Assembly (NCBI RefSeq): GCF_001277295.1
Contig: NZ_CP011456.1
Span: forward strand, 124,001-188,000
From: Anabaena sp. WA102
GTDB lineage: Bacteria; Cyanobacteriota; Cyanobacteriia; Cyanobacteriales; Nostocaceae
DNA length: 64,000 nucleotides
Reading direction: 5' to 3'
Made by a program: the position numbers and the translations under genes. The notes below the pieces were generated by a model. The model ran no database searches. It was not told the origin of the DNA and saw only the letters and a list, made by a program, of their open reading frames with translations. This document shows positions 1 through 8,380 of the stretch, in pieces (position 1 is the first letter of the stretch; the number at the start of each line of letters is the position of its first letter).

Positions 1-578
1 GCGAAGTAAACTCCTTGCTCATCAAGCCATTTAGCCAGTTTTGGACTATGAAATTCTCTGTCTGCTAACACCACAATTCGACATTTTTTTAACAACTTTA
101 TTGCTGTCTTTATTAATCTTTTCTGTGTTTGTAAATTACTATTTCCGACATGATTTAATGTTTCCCAATATAGTGGTAGGGCATGAGTACCCCATACCAA
201 TGTCACCATAAATATATTTCGCCCCTTCCACTGTGTTCTATCCAGTGCTACCATCCAATAACCATATTTTTGATACTGTTTTTTATGAAAATAACGGCGC
301 TGTTCTCGATTCAGTTGTTTTGGTGTTAACGATTGTCTAATCCAATATTTTATCAATGGAAACCATAATAATTTTACGCAGAGTTTACCTATTCCTAAAA
401 ATCTTTGTAGATTACGTTTCCTGCTTTCATATTTAATTGGTTGGGGAAACAAGCTGGCCAATTTTGACAGTTTTACTTGGCGATGAGCCTGTATTAATAA
501 CAACAATATCTCTAGTGTCAAATACTGCTGTTCACTCAAATGCTTTCGGAAAATTGTTTGATATGATTGTGGTAACAT
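1..578 (-). CDS. IS4-like transposase, cut off by the window edge
   Basis: An open frame runs from an ATG at 578 off the left end of the window, so only about 192 N-terminal residues are visible. It starts MLPQSYQTIF. Two elements of an IS4-type DDE catalytic core can be read: ALDRTQW (first Asp) and VVLADREF (second Asp followed by Arg-Glu-Phe). The third acidic residue would lie beyond the edge. No terminal inverted repeat was identified on the start side. The gene is probably the 5-prime end of an insertion sequence; whether it is intact cannot be judged. Confidence 0.82.
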   Translation of the reverse strand, partial: MLPQSYQTIFRKHLSEQQYLTLEILLLLIQAHRQVKLSKLASLFPQPIKYESRKRNLQRFLGIGKLCVKLLWFPLIKYWIRQSLTPKQLNREQRRYFHKKQYQKYGYWMVALDRTQWKGRNIFMVTLVWGTHALPLYWETLNHVGNSNLQTQKRLIKTAIKLLKKCRIVVLADREFHSPKLAKWLDEQGVYF

Positions 579-753
579 TTTTTGCTTCGGGGGCTTCTTT
601 GTCCCTATTTTTTTACTCCCTTATTTTCTCAAATTATTGCCACATCTCATCTTCAACCGCCTTGTCACCCGTTAAGATATTTGTCATACTTTGCTAAATA
701 TTTTCTGCATAAAAAAAGAATTTGGTAAAAGGTAAGAAATTACCAATTACCAA

Positions 754-1036
754 TTAAGTAGTGAGACAGAATTAATTAAGTAGTGAGACAGAATTAATTA
801 CACAATGTTATTGGGAATGGAACGAAGTGAAATGAAGCAATCGCAAGGGTTGTGATTGCTTCCCTTCGCTCGCAATGACTGTAAATATTTTTGTCCAATT
901 ACTTACACAATGTCATTGTGTTAGCGTAGCGTGGCGTTAGCCATAGGGAACGAAGTGAAATCGAGCAATCGCCAGGGTTGTGATTGCTTCCCTTCGCTCG
1001 CAATGACTGTAAATATTTTTGTCCAATTACTTACCC
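754..1036. repeat. nested TTAAGTA elements and a tandem ~58-bp duplication
   Basis: Gap between the transposase and ilvC. A 22-bp unit beginning TTAAGTAGTGAGACAG occurs twice in tandem (754-775 and 776-797). A block containing GGTTGTGATTGCTTCCCTTC and ending in TTTTTGTCCAATTACTTA occurs at about 850-908 and again at about 979-1036. The left unit and the TTGTCC...ACTTA ends are imperfect inverse complements, so the region looks like nested or duplicated copies of one small inverted-repeat element. The same left end recurs near 6948 and 35095. I see no gene here. Confidence 0.6.
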
Positions 1037-1040
1037 AAAA

Positions 1041-2036
1041 TTACGCTTTCTTTAACCAGCTAAACATGGCACGTAAATCTTTACCAACTGCTTCAATAGG
1101 ATGTTCTGCTTCTTGACGACGCATAGCAGTAAAACCAGGTTTACCAGCTTGGTTTTCCAAGACAAATTCCCGCGCAAATTGTCCAGATTGGATTTCGCTG
1201 AGGATTTTCTTCATTTCCGCTTTAGTTTGGGCGGTGACAACGCGAGGACCGCGAGTATAATCACCATATTCGGCAGTATTAGAAATACTATCGCGCATGG
1301 TGGCTAAACCACCTTCTACGACTAAATCAACAATTAATTTGACTTCGTGCAGACATTCAAAATAAGCGAGTTCTGGTTGATAACCTGCTTCTACTAGGGT
1401 TTCAAAACCGGCTTTGATTAAAGCACTCAAACCACCACACAATACTGCTTGTTCTCCAAACAAGTCGGTTTCGGTTTCTTCCCGGAAGGTAGTTTCCAAA
1501 ATACCGGCGCGTGTACCACCAACACCTTTAGCATAGGCCATTGCGCGATCGCGTGCCTGACCAGTGGCATCTTGATAAACTGCAAATAACGCAGGTACAC
1601 CTTGTCCTTGTTCGTAGGTACGACGCACTAAATGTCCAGGTCCTTTAGGCGCAACCATGACGACATCAACATCAGCAGGGGGTACAACCTGTGCAAAATG
1701 GATATTAAAACCATGTGCAAAAGCTAAAACGTTTCCGGCTTCTAAATTGGGTTCAATTTCGTTTTTGTAAATTGTTTTTTGGACTTCATCTGGTAATAAA
1801 ATCATGATGAAATCAGCAGCTTTGGCAGCATCAGCCACATTTTTAACTGTCAAACCAGCAGCTTCGGCTTTGGCTGTGGACTTACTGCCGGGATATAATC
1901 CGACAATGACGTTTACACCGCTATCTTTGAGATTCAGCGCATGAGCATGACCTTGTGAACCATAACCAATAATAGCAACGGTTTTACCTTTTAAAAGGTC
2001 TAAATTAGCATCTTCATCATAATACATACGCGCCAT
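1041..2036 (-). CDS. ilvC: ketol-acid reductoisomerase
   Basis: Ketol-acid reductoisomerase catalyses the second common step of valine, leucine and isoleucine synthesis: NADPH-dependent rearrangement and reduction of acetolactate or acetohydroxybutyrate. The 331-residue protein has the class I length. The Rossmann motif GYGSQGHAHA is near residue 24, and the C-terminal knotted domain carries the Mg-binding acidic segment ETETDLFGEQAVLCGG. The N-terminus MARMYYDEDANLDLL matches cyanobacterial IlvC, supporting the ATG at 2036. It is transcribed alone, away from the NADH dehydrogenase. No other branched-chain gene is nearby. Confidence 0.97.
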   Translation of the reverse strand: MARMYYDEDANLDLLKGKTVAIIGYGSQGHAHALNLKDSGVNVIVGLYPGSKSTAKAEAAGLTVKNVADAAKAADFIMILLPDEVQKTIYKNEIEPNLEAGNVLAFAHGFNIHFAQVVPPADVDVVMVAPKGPGHLVRRTYEQGQGVPALFAVYQDATGQARDRAMAYAKGVGGTRAGILETTFREETETDLFGEQAVLCGGLSALIKAGFETLVEAGYQPELAYFECLHEVKLIVDLVVEGGLATMRDSISNTAEYGDYTRGPRVVTAQTKAEMKKILSEIQSGQFAREFVLENQAGKPGFTAMRRQEAEHPIEAVGKDLRAMFSWLKKA

Positions 2037-2108
2037 AGAAGCATCTCCTGTTTATAAAGGCTGTCATGAAATTGGCAGACTTATGATTGTATCGCAAATC
2101 GGACTATC

Positions 2109-2141
2109 AGATCCCCGACTTCTTTGAGAAGTCGGGGATCT
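2109..2141. repeat. 33-bp perfect hairpin, copy 1 (loop TTG)
   Basis: Arms AGATCCCCGACTTCT and AGAAGTCGGGGATCT pair over 15 bp around a three-base loop TTG. The element lies between the divergent ilvC and NADH dehydrogenase genes, so it cannot be a terminator for either. Four further copies lie at 12040, 17001, 33408 and 39551, differing only in the middle loop base. Confidence 0.85.
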
Positions 2142-2256
2142 GTAGATACTTTTATTTTTTTTTCAGAAGTTCAAGATAAACAGAAATAATTGTGATAATT
2201 TTGATACAAATTTGTTAAGAATAGTTACAGCCCTGTAATGGAAGGAAATATTTTTT

Positions 2257-3615
2257 ATGGTTGATCTAGCTGACAAGAAACCGGTTCATCAAGTCGTGAT
2301 TATTGGTGGTGGCTTCGGTGGATTGTATGCCGCTAAGTCTATGGCTAAGGCTAATGTACAAATCACGCTGATTGATAAACGCAATTTTCATCTCTTTCAA
2401 CCACTGCTGTACCAAGTCGCTACAGGTTCTTTGTCCCCAGCGGATATTTCCTCTCCCTTGCGTTCTGTTCTCAGCAAGAGCAAAAATACAAAGGTGCTGT
2501 TGGGTGAAGTGAATGATATTGACACTACCGCCCAAAATGTGATGGTAGGCGCGGAATCTGTCCCCTACGATACTTTAATTGTGGCTACAGGGGCGAAGCA
2601 TTCCTATTTTGGGAAGGATAACTGGGAAGAATTTGCACCGGGTTTAAAGACTGTAGAAGATGCCATTGAGATGCGTCGGCGGATATTTTCAGCATTTGAA
2701 GCGGCTGAAAGCGAAAGTGATCCGGTAAAACGCCAAGCTTTGTTAACTTTTGTAATTGTTGGTGGTGGTCCAACTGGGGTAGAATTGGCGGGAGCGATCG
2801 CTGAATTGGCAACTAAAACCCTGACAGAAGATTTCCGCAACATTGACACCTCAGAAACCAGAGTTTTATTGTTAGAAGGTTTAGATCGGATTCTTCCCCC
2901 TTTTGCCCCCGAATTATCCCACACAGCGGAAACATCATTAAAGGCTTTGGGCGTAGATGTGCAAACCAAAACTTTGGTAACACATATTGAAAATGATATT
3001 GTGACGATTAAGCAAGGTGATGATGTCAAAGAAATTGCAGCAAAAACTGTGTTGTGGGCTGCGGGTGTGAAAGCCTCAGCAATGGGGAAAGTTTTGACAG
3101 AGAAGACGGGAGTTGAGAGCGATCGCGCTGGTCGTGTTATAGTTGAACCAGACTTAAGTATTAAAGGATTTCCCAACATCTTCGTAGTTGGTGACTTAGC
3201 AAATTTCGCCCATCAAAATGATAAACCTTTGCCGGGAGTTGCACCAGTCGCCATGCAGGAAGGCGAATATGTAGCTAAACTCATTCAAAAACGTTTGAAA
3301 GGTGAAACACTACCCCAATTCAAATATGTGGATAGAGGTAGTTTAGCAATGATTGGGCAACACGCCGCAGTTGTTGATTTAGGATTTATCAAACTCAGAG
3401 GTTTCTTGGCGTGGTTTGTTTGGTTATTTATTCATATTTACTTCTTGATTGAATTTGATAATAAGTTAGTTGTGATGATTCAATGGTTGTGGAGTTATTT
3501 TACCCGCAATCGTGGCGCGAGATTAATTACAGGTAAGGAAACCATTGCCCCTGTACCAATTGTAAATAGTGATAATCACACGCCAGTTATCACAAAAAAG
3601 CCGTTAAATGTGTAG
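2257..3615 (+). CDS. type II NADH dehydrogenase (NDH-2), FAD-dependent
   Basis: A single-subunit, non-proton-pumping NAD(P)H:quinone oxidoreductase of the membrane surface. The 452-residue protein has two dinucleotide-binding motifs: GGGFGGLYAAK near residue 17 (FAD) and VGGGPTGVELAG near residue 167 (NADH). The late FAD motif NIFVVGDLANF is also present. A hydrophobic C-terminal stretch, FLAWFVWLFIHIYFLIEF, is the membrane anchor typical of NDH-2. GGAAGG lies 11 bases before the ATG. Cyanobacteria carry several ndb paralogues and I cannot say which this is. It stands alone, divergent from ilvC. Confidence 0.93.
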   Translation: MVDLADKKPVHQVVIIGGGFGGLYAAKSMAKANVQITLIDKRNFHLFQPLLYQVATGSLSPADISSPLRSVLSKSKNTKVLLGEVNDIDTTAQNVMVGAESVPYDTLIVATGAKHSYFGKDNWEEFAPGLKTVEDAIEMRRRIFSAFEAAESESDPVKRQALLTFVIVGGGPTGVELAGAIAELATKTLTEDFRNIDTSETRVLLLEGLDRILPPFAPELSHTAETSLKALGVDVQTKTLVTHIENDIVTIKQGDDVKEIAAKTVLWAAGVKASAMGKVLTEKTGVESDRAGRVIVEPDLSIKGFPNIFVVGDLANFAHQNDKPLPGVAPVAMQEGEYVAKLIQKRLKGETLPQFKYVDRGSLAMIGQHAAVVDLGFIKLRGFLAWFVWLFIHIYFLIEFDNKLVVMIQWLWSYFTRNRGARLITGKETIAPVPIVNSDNHTPVITKKPLNV

Positions 3616-3642
3616 TTGGTAGTTTGTTCACTCGTTTCACTC

Positions 3643-3822
3643 GTTCCCAGTCTCCGACTGGGAATGCCCTCTAGAGACTCTGCCTCCCATAATAACTTGA
3701 AATCAAAAACTTATAGTGTGTACGAAAGATTAGGTGATGATGGTTTGACAACTTGGCATCCAGCATTTTTAGCCTTGGGTGAAACTTTCGTCTCATTCCC
3801 AGTCAGAGACTAGGAACGAGCT
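3643..3822. repeat. TTCCCAnTC-type small palindromes in a gene-free gap
   Basis: The gap 3616-3852 holds a short inverted repeat TTCCCAGTC/GACTGGGAA at about 3644-3664 and a relative at about 3795-3812 (TTCCCAGTC...GACTAGGAA) followed by CGAG. A third relative is at 9774-9797 (TTCCCATAC...GTATGGGAA). A 65-codon frame spans the gap, but it is built partly of these repeats and is not accepted as a gene. Confidence 0.5.
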
Positions 3823-3852
3823 TAAGTTGACACATATCAGGTTATTTTCTCC

Positions 3853-4947
3853 TCAAATTAACGGCTGATAAATATCCTCAGAAGCCGGATTAAGATAGGG
3901 ATGCTGCACATCAATCAAATTTCTGGCAAAGTGTTGGTTAATTAATTCTATTCTTTCTTCTAAAGCATTTTTACCCTTTTGCCAAGATTCTAACAGCGCA
4001 TTGGCAACAATTTGACAACGGTTCATCCCAAAACTTTCTTGAGGAGCAAATTTTTGATTTGGTTCTTCGGCTAACCCTAATCCCGGTGCTAAAAATTTTG
4101 TAAATAAGGGAATTTCTGGCTGAAAGTAAGCTTGATGTTTTTGATAAATATCTTGAAGAATATTCCGAATTGTGGGGTAATCTTGGCGGTTAAAATGCAG
4201 CACACCTCCATCATAACGCTGATATGCTGCGGGATTATAAAGAACTTGGAAACTAAAGGCAATTGCCACATTATTCAAGGCTTTGGTTAAGCTATCCATG
4301 AGGACAATTGCCCCGGATGATGTCACATGAAAATAAATTCGTCCTCCTCCTAAATCAGTATTTTGGGGAGATTGATTTTCTATTGCTGTATTACTTACTG
4401 CCACATAACAGCCATTTTGCAAGCGATTTTTAGGCATCCATATTGCTATTAATTCCCCCACTTTAGGGGACTTTTTCCGGGGTTGCAGATGACATTCTGG
4501 CTCAATATATAAGGTTAATCCATCCTTATTTACAGCCATACTACCATCAGGTTCAATTCTCAAAATCTGCCAATCTGGTTCATAATGACCTGTACCATGA
4601 TTGCTATGATGTAGTTGTTCATAGAATTCTTCATCTACACCTAAACTATTATTTTCTAGGAAATTTATCTGAGATTGACAATTACTGTTTGTGGCTAAGA
4701 CTGTTTGTAGTGAACCATTGTAATAAATACCATAGAGGAAATTTCTCAACAGTATATTCAAATATTTCTGTTTTAAAGAAGGTGAGTTTTGTTGAAACCT
4801 GTTTGCTATATTTGTGGGTAAGGCAAAAGGTTGATAATTGGGATGGTAAATACAAAAATTAGGTTCAATCTGGATATTATTGGCAATATCGAATAATGAA
4901 TTGAGAATTTGATTGGTAGAGTCATCAAGCATTAATTTGTTTTGCAC
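3853..4947 (-). CDS. HopA1-domain protein (lyase-like partner of the APH kinase)
   Basis: A 364-residue protein that I recognise by its overall pattern as the cyanobacterial T3SS effector HopA1-like family. Recognisable segments are NFLYGIYYNG near residue 68, the central GHYEPDWQILRIEPDG, and GGGRIYFHVTSSG. In known RiPP pathways (thioviridamide TvaD, class V lanthipeptide LxmY) HopA1-domain proteins work with an APH-like kinase to phosphorylate Ser/Thr and eliminate phosphate, giving dehydroamino acids. Here the next gene upstream on the same strand (171-bp gap) is such a kinase. The pairing supports that role, but no precursor peptide was found nearby. No signal peptide is evident, so it is probably cytosolic. 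Confidence 0.72.
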   Translation of the reverse strand: MQNKLMLDDSTNQILNSLFDIANNIQIEPNFCIYHPNYQPFALPTNIANRFQQNSPSLKQKYLNILLRNFLYGIYYNGSLQTVLATNSNCQSQINFLENNSLGVDEEFYEQLHHSNHGTGHYEPDWQILRIEPDGSMAVNKDGLTLYIEPECHLQPRKKSPKVGELIAIWMPKNRLQNGCYVAVSNTAIENQSPQNTDLGGGRIYFHVTSSGAIVLMDSLTKALNNVAIAFSFQVLYNPAAYQRYDGGVLHFNRQDYPTIRNILQDIYQKHQAYFQPEIPLFTKFLAPGLGLAEEPNQKFAPQESFGMNRCQIVANALLESWQKGKNALEERIELINQHFARNLIDVQHPYLNPASEDIYQPLI

Positions 4948-5118
4948 CTCAAATTTTCGGAAAATATATGGGAAATATCAGGTTTAGATGAGGCTGTATG
5001 GCATAATATTTCCAAGAAAATCGACCGCAGATAAACGCAGATAAACGCGGATAAGAAGGGATGAGTTCATGGATTTTATGATTCTGTTTAGCCTCACAAT
5101 ATGATGGAATCATTATTA

Positions 5119-6357
5119 CTAACAACCGCGTAGACGAGTTTTTTCGTAATAAAGACGCACTAATTGTTGTTCTTTATGGGGTTGAGGAAGTTTCTGGAGT
5201 GTGGGGACAGATTGGAGGATTTCTGCGGCGGAGATGCCAAAAATCGTCAATACTGCCTGTTCTGGCACTGTTAAGAGGCTTTTAGCAACTTCGAGCATAC
5301 ACAGATTACTATTATCAAAGGATTTTTGGGATTCGATTCTGTGTTGAATTTGTTGAATTAATGCTAAACCTGCAAACTTAATTACCCGCAGAATGAAGTC
5401 TTGATGATATTCTAAAATCATGGGAAAAGCATCAAGATAAGCCTGAATTAAAGCTAAGATTGAAGGCTGTATTGCTTCTAGAGGAATCATGGCTAAATTT
5501 AAAGATTCTTCTAGGTCTAATGTTGGATCTACTACTAGGCTAGACAGCCACACGCCTAAATAACTGGCTAATAAGTTTCCTAAATCAAAAGCTGGATCTC
5601 CCCAACCGCAAGCTTCCCAGTCAATTAATTTTGTCAAGCAGTTATCTAGCTGTTCCCATCGGGAATGAACTAGAATGTTGCTTAATTGTAGATCATTGTG
5701 AGTTAAGCAAGATGGTTTCCAATCATAAGCTAAGTCAGCGATCGCTGATTCTAAACTTTCGTAACGCTGATACAGGAGATGAAATTGTAGTGCTTCGGTG
5801 GGAATTGTCCCAAATGTGTCTGGATTTATTGAGGGTATACCTTGAGCAGGATTGTAAAAATTATAGCGAAACTGTCCTGCGGGGGCAGTGGACATAAAAT
5901 CACGATACTCACGTTTATTAAACGTGGCTCGGTGTAATCCTGCTAACGTATTACCAATCGCGCTGGCGATCGCTGTGGGGAACATACTACTCTGTTGATA
6001 AAATTTTCCTAACTCCACATATTCGCTGAAGTAGCTCCGCACCAGAATAGAATTCTCTTCATCAAAATGTAACAATGATAATGCGATCGCTCCAATATTA
6101 CCAATCACTGGAAATTGCTGTAATAGTTGATGAAACAGCCATTCATTAAAGAGTTCATGGCAATTTTGCTCATTATTAATGTGACGTTCTTGTTTAATTA
6201 GCAGTTGGCGATTATCTGCCAGGATTACCAGTAAATTCCCATTTTTCTTGCTATTTTCTGGCAATACAGATTTATATGCAGCGCCATCTTCCGCGCTACA
6301 CAGTCCTGCCTTGTGCAGATACTGGATAACATTTTGAGAAGACAGTGATAACAACAT
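5119..6357 (-). CDS. aminoglycoside-phosphotransferase-fold kinase
   Basis: A 412-residue APH/choline-kinase-fold protein. The catalytic loop HNDLQLSN is at residues 220-227 and the metal-binding aspartate is Asp246 in LIDWEACGWGDPAFD. An N-lobe lysine in QLLIKQER fits ATP binding. The C-terminal part is helical and specific to this subgroup. APH-fold enzymes phosphorylate small molecules or peptides; together with a HopA1 protein they form the split Ser/Thr dehydratase of TvaC/TvaD and LxmK/LxmY type. The gene lies upstream of the HopA1 gene, probably co-transcribed. Nothing here identifies the substrate. An antibiotic-resistance function is less likely given the neighbour. Confidence 0.8.
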   Translation of the reverse strand: MLLSLSSQNVIQYLHKAGLCSAEDGAAYKSVLPENSKKNGNLLVILADNRQLLIKQERHINNEQNCHELFNEWLFHQLLQQFPVIGNIGAIALSLLHFDEENSILVRSYFSEYVELGKFYQQSSMFPTAIASAIGNTLAGLHRATFNKREYRDFMSTAPAGQFRYNFYNPAQGIPSINPDTFGTIPTEALQFHLLYQRYESLESAIADLAYDWKPSCLTHNDLQLSNILVHSRWEQLDNCLTKLIDWEACGWGDPAFDLGNLLASYLGVWLSSLVVDPTLDLEESLNLAMIPLEAIQPSILALIQAYLDAFPMILEYHQDFILRVIKFAGLALIQQIQHRIESQKSFDNSNLCMLEVAKSLLTVPEQAVLTIFGISAAEILQSVPTLQKLPQPHKEQQLVRLYYEKTRLRGC

Positions 6358-6785
6358 GAATTATTTCCTAGTTATTTAAATGGCTAAAGAATTACCGCAG
6401 TCAATATTGAGGTGGCTGTAGCAGTTCTTAAGTTAATGGTAAAAAATTTACGAACCATTGCTACTATCTACTAATATCCCATTTGTGTCAGAAAGACCTG
6501 CCAAAATGGCAATATTAGCTATTTTTCTACTTTCAAGTCTACGGAAGAAACTATAAAATCTTTACAATATCTGTAGTAGAGCTTTGCACCTTGAATCAAA
6601 CATTACTGTTGCCAAAATAATTGCTGGTACATATCCAGTGAAAACAACGGTTACTTACATTTGTCAGTGATCCATGTTTCCTGTATGTATGTTAGCAATT
6701 TATCCTGACAATCAGTATTAGTTTACTTTTGTCCCCAATCCCCTCTAGTATAATATATAAATGGCTACACTTGTATTCCTGTAGG

Positions 6786-7018
6786 TATAAGAGTCAGGAG
6801 TCCAGGAGGTAGGAGCGCACGCTTCGCTATCAGGAGTATGGCTAACGCCACGCTACGCTATCAGGAGGTAGGGGCGCAGGGCCTGCGCCCATTCAGGAGT
6901 TCAGGAGAAAGAATTGGAGGGAGGCAAGAATAATATAAATTAGACACAAGTAATAGGACAGAATTAATTACACAATTGATTTTTCTGTTCCCTGTTCCCT
7001 GTTCCCTGTTCCCTTTTA
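6786..7018. repeat. patchwork of dispersed repeats in the 6358-7030 gap
   Basis: The 670-bp gap has no convincing gene; only very short frames such as MLAIYPDNQY occur. From 6786 on it is a mosaic: CAGGAG repeats, the motif GGCTAACGCCACGCTACGCT (6840-6859; also around 915 and 60882), the GC palindrome at 6872-6890, a TTAAGTA-type end (AAGTAATAGGACAG at 6948) and tandem TTCCCTG units (about 6982-7016) directly before the next start codon. Confidence 0.55.
6872..6890. repeat. 19-bp GC-rich palindrome GGGCGCAGG-N-CCTGCGCCC
   Basis: A perfect 9-bp inverted repeat around one base, preceded by GTAGG. Other copies are at 9866-9884 (loop base C), 10420-10438, and a decayed copy at 16555-16573. All lie in intergenic DNA, and most are followed by A/C-rich or CAGGAG text. 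It is a dispersed REP-like unit. Confidence 0.7.
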
Positions 7019-7030
7019 ACCAGTTGATTG

Positions 7031-8380
7031 ATGGATCATCTACCAATGCTGACGGCAAATACTATATCTTATACAGCGGTGCAACTTTTACAACGCCAAG
7101 CTGCCTCTCTTTTACTGTACCAATCTGTCCTAGACAGCGACGTAGGCAGAGCGTTTCTGAATTTATTACAAACCATCCGTTATACTGATGCAGATGGGCG
7201 AGATTGCCTCCAGGCTTACGGTAGTTATTTCCAAGCTTTAGCCAACAGTCATCAAACCTGGGAAGAATATCTGATTCAGCAAATTCTGACTGCGGATAAT
7301 CCTTTTAGCAAATTGGCACAACGAGAGGAGTTTAGGCAATTACCCTCGGCTTTAGTAGTGGCTGTGCAACATGATTTGCAAATATTACAAAGTTTATATG
7401 AATGTAATAGTGCAGTTTTAAGTGAGTGGGTACAAATGGCGACGCATTTACCGATTTCTCCTGTGGTTTGGTATCAAGAACCGGAAACCCTAGCAGGAGA
7501 AACGGGTTTAATGGTATCTCTTCCCCTGTTGGCAAATTGGGGTGATGCAGTAGCAGATTTAGCCGCTTATTATCAGCAATATGGAACTGGTTCATTTGCC
7601 CAATATAGAGCTTTCCGTTGGCAAAGTGGGCAGTTAGTTGGTATTACTTGTCCTGATGCGGTAAAACTGTCTACATTAGTGGGTTACGAGTGGCAAAAAG
7701 ATGCTTTAGTCAAAAACACAGAGTTCTTATTGTCAGGCGAAACTGCATTGCACGTTTTACTGTATGGTAGTCGTGGTTCAGGTAAGTCTTCTTTAGTTAA
7801 ATCTTTATTAAATGAATATAGTCATCGAAACTTGCGCTTAATAGAAGTTTCTAAGTCAGAATTGCCAGATTTACCAAAAATTGTCGAATTGTTGCGAGGT
7901 GTTCCCCAAAAATTTATTATTTTTGTAGATGATCTTTCCTTTGAAGAAGATGATAATAGTTTTAAAGCAATGAAAGTTGTTTTAGAGGGAAATGTAACTG
8001 CCAGACCGGAAAATGTAGTTGTATATGCTACGTCTAACCGTCGCCATTTAATCCGGGAATATTTTACTGATAGACCAGCCCCCAAGGATAACAATGAAGT
8101 TCATGGTTGGGATACAATGCAAGAAAAGTTGTCTTTTAGCGATCGCTTTGGTCTAACATTAACTTTTGAAGCCGCAGATCAAAAAACCTATTTACAAATA
8201 GTCCAGCACCTAGCAGCAAATATTAATATTTCTCCCGAAGATTTAGAATACAAAGCTTTACAATGGGCAACCCGTCATAATGGCCGTTCTGGCAGAACCG
8301 CAAGGCAGTTTATTGACTTTTTAAAGGCAGATTTAGCTGTATTTGGTGAAAATGTGAGGAATAATGACGTTAATTACTAA
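7031..8380 (+). CDS. AAA+-type ATPase, DUF815 family
   Basis: A P-loop ATPase of the DUF815 type, 449 residues from the ATG at 7031; an in-frame ATG at 7046 is an equal alternative. The Walker A motif GSRGSGKS is at about residues 246-253, Walker B FIIFVDDLSFEEDD near 297, and the family signature VYATSNRRHLIREYF follows. The N-terminal 230 residues are helical and unassigned. The start lies right after tandem TTCCCTG repeats, so a repeat insertion may have replaced its leader. It overlaps the next gene by 17 bp, so the two are translationally coupled. The cellular role of the family is not established. Confidence 0.85.
   Translation: MDHLPMLTANTISYTAVQLLQRQAASLLLYQSVLDSDVGRAFLNLLQTIRYTDADGRDCLQAYGSYFQALANSHQTWEEYLIQQILTADNPFSKLAQREEFRQLPSALVVAVQHDLQILQSLYECNSAVLSEWVQMATHLPISPVVWYQEPETLAGETGLMVSLPLLANWGDAVADLAAYYQQYGTGSFAQYRAFRWQSGQLVGITCPDAVKLSTLVGYEWQKDALVKNTEFLLSGETALHVLLYGSRGSGKSSLVKSLLNEYSHRNLRLIEVSKSELPDLPKIVELLRGVPQKFIIFVDDLSFEEDDNSFKAMKVVLEGNVTARPENVVVYATSNRRHLIREYFTDRPAPKDNNEVHGWDTMQEKLSFSDRFGLTLTFEAADQKTYLQIVQHLAANINISPEDLEYKALQWATRHNGRSGRTARQFIDFLKADLAVFGENVRNNDVNY

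Noticed and set aside
437..697. 86-codon plus-strand frame
   Set aside because: It is the antisense of the IS4-like transposase, whose minus frame has clear DDE motifs and runs through 1-578.
3616..3813. 65-codon frame directly after the NADH dehydrogenase
   Set aside because: It starts at the base after the previous stop and is largely encoded by TTCCCAGTC-type palindromes; no recognisable domain.
6358..7030. A RiPP precursor peptide for the HopA1/kinase pair
   Set aside because: Only frames of about ten codons without a leader/core pattern, plus dispersed repeats, were found in the flanking gaps.
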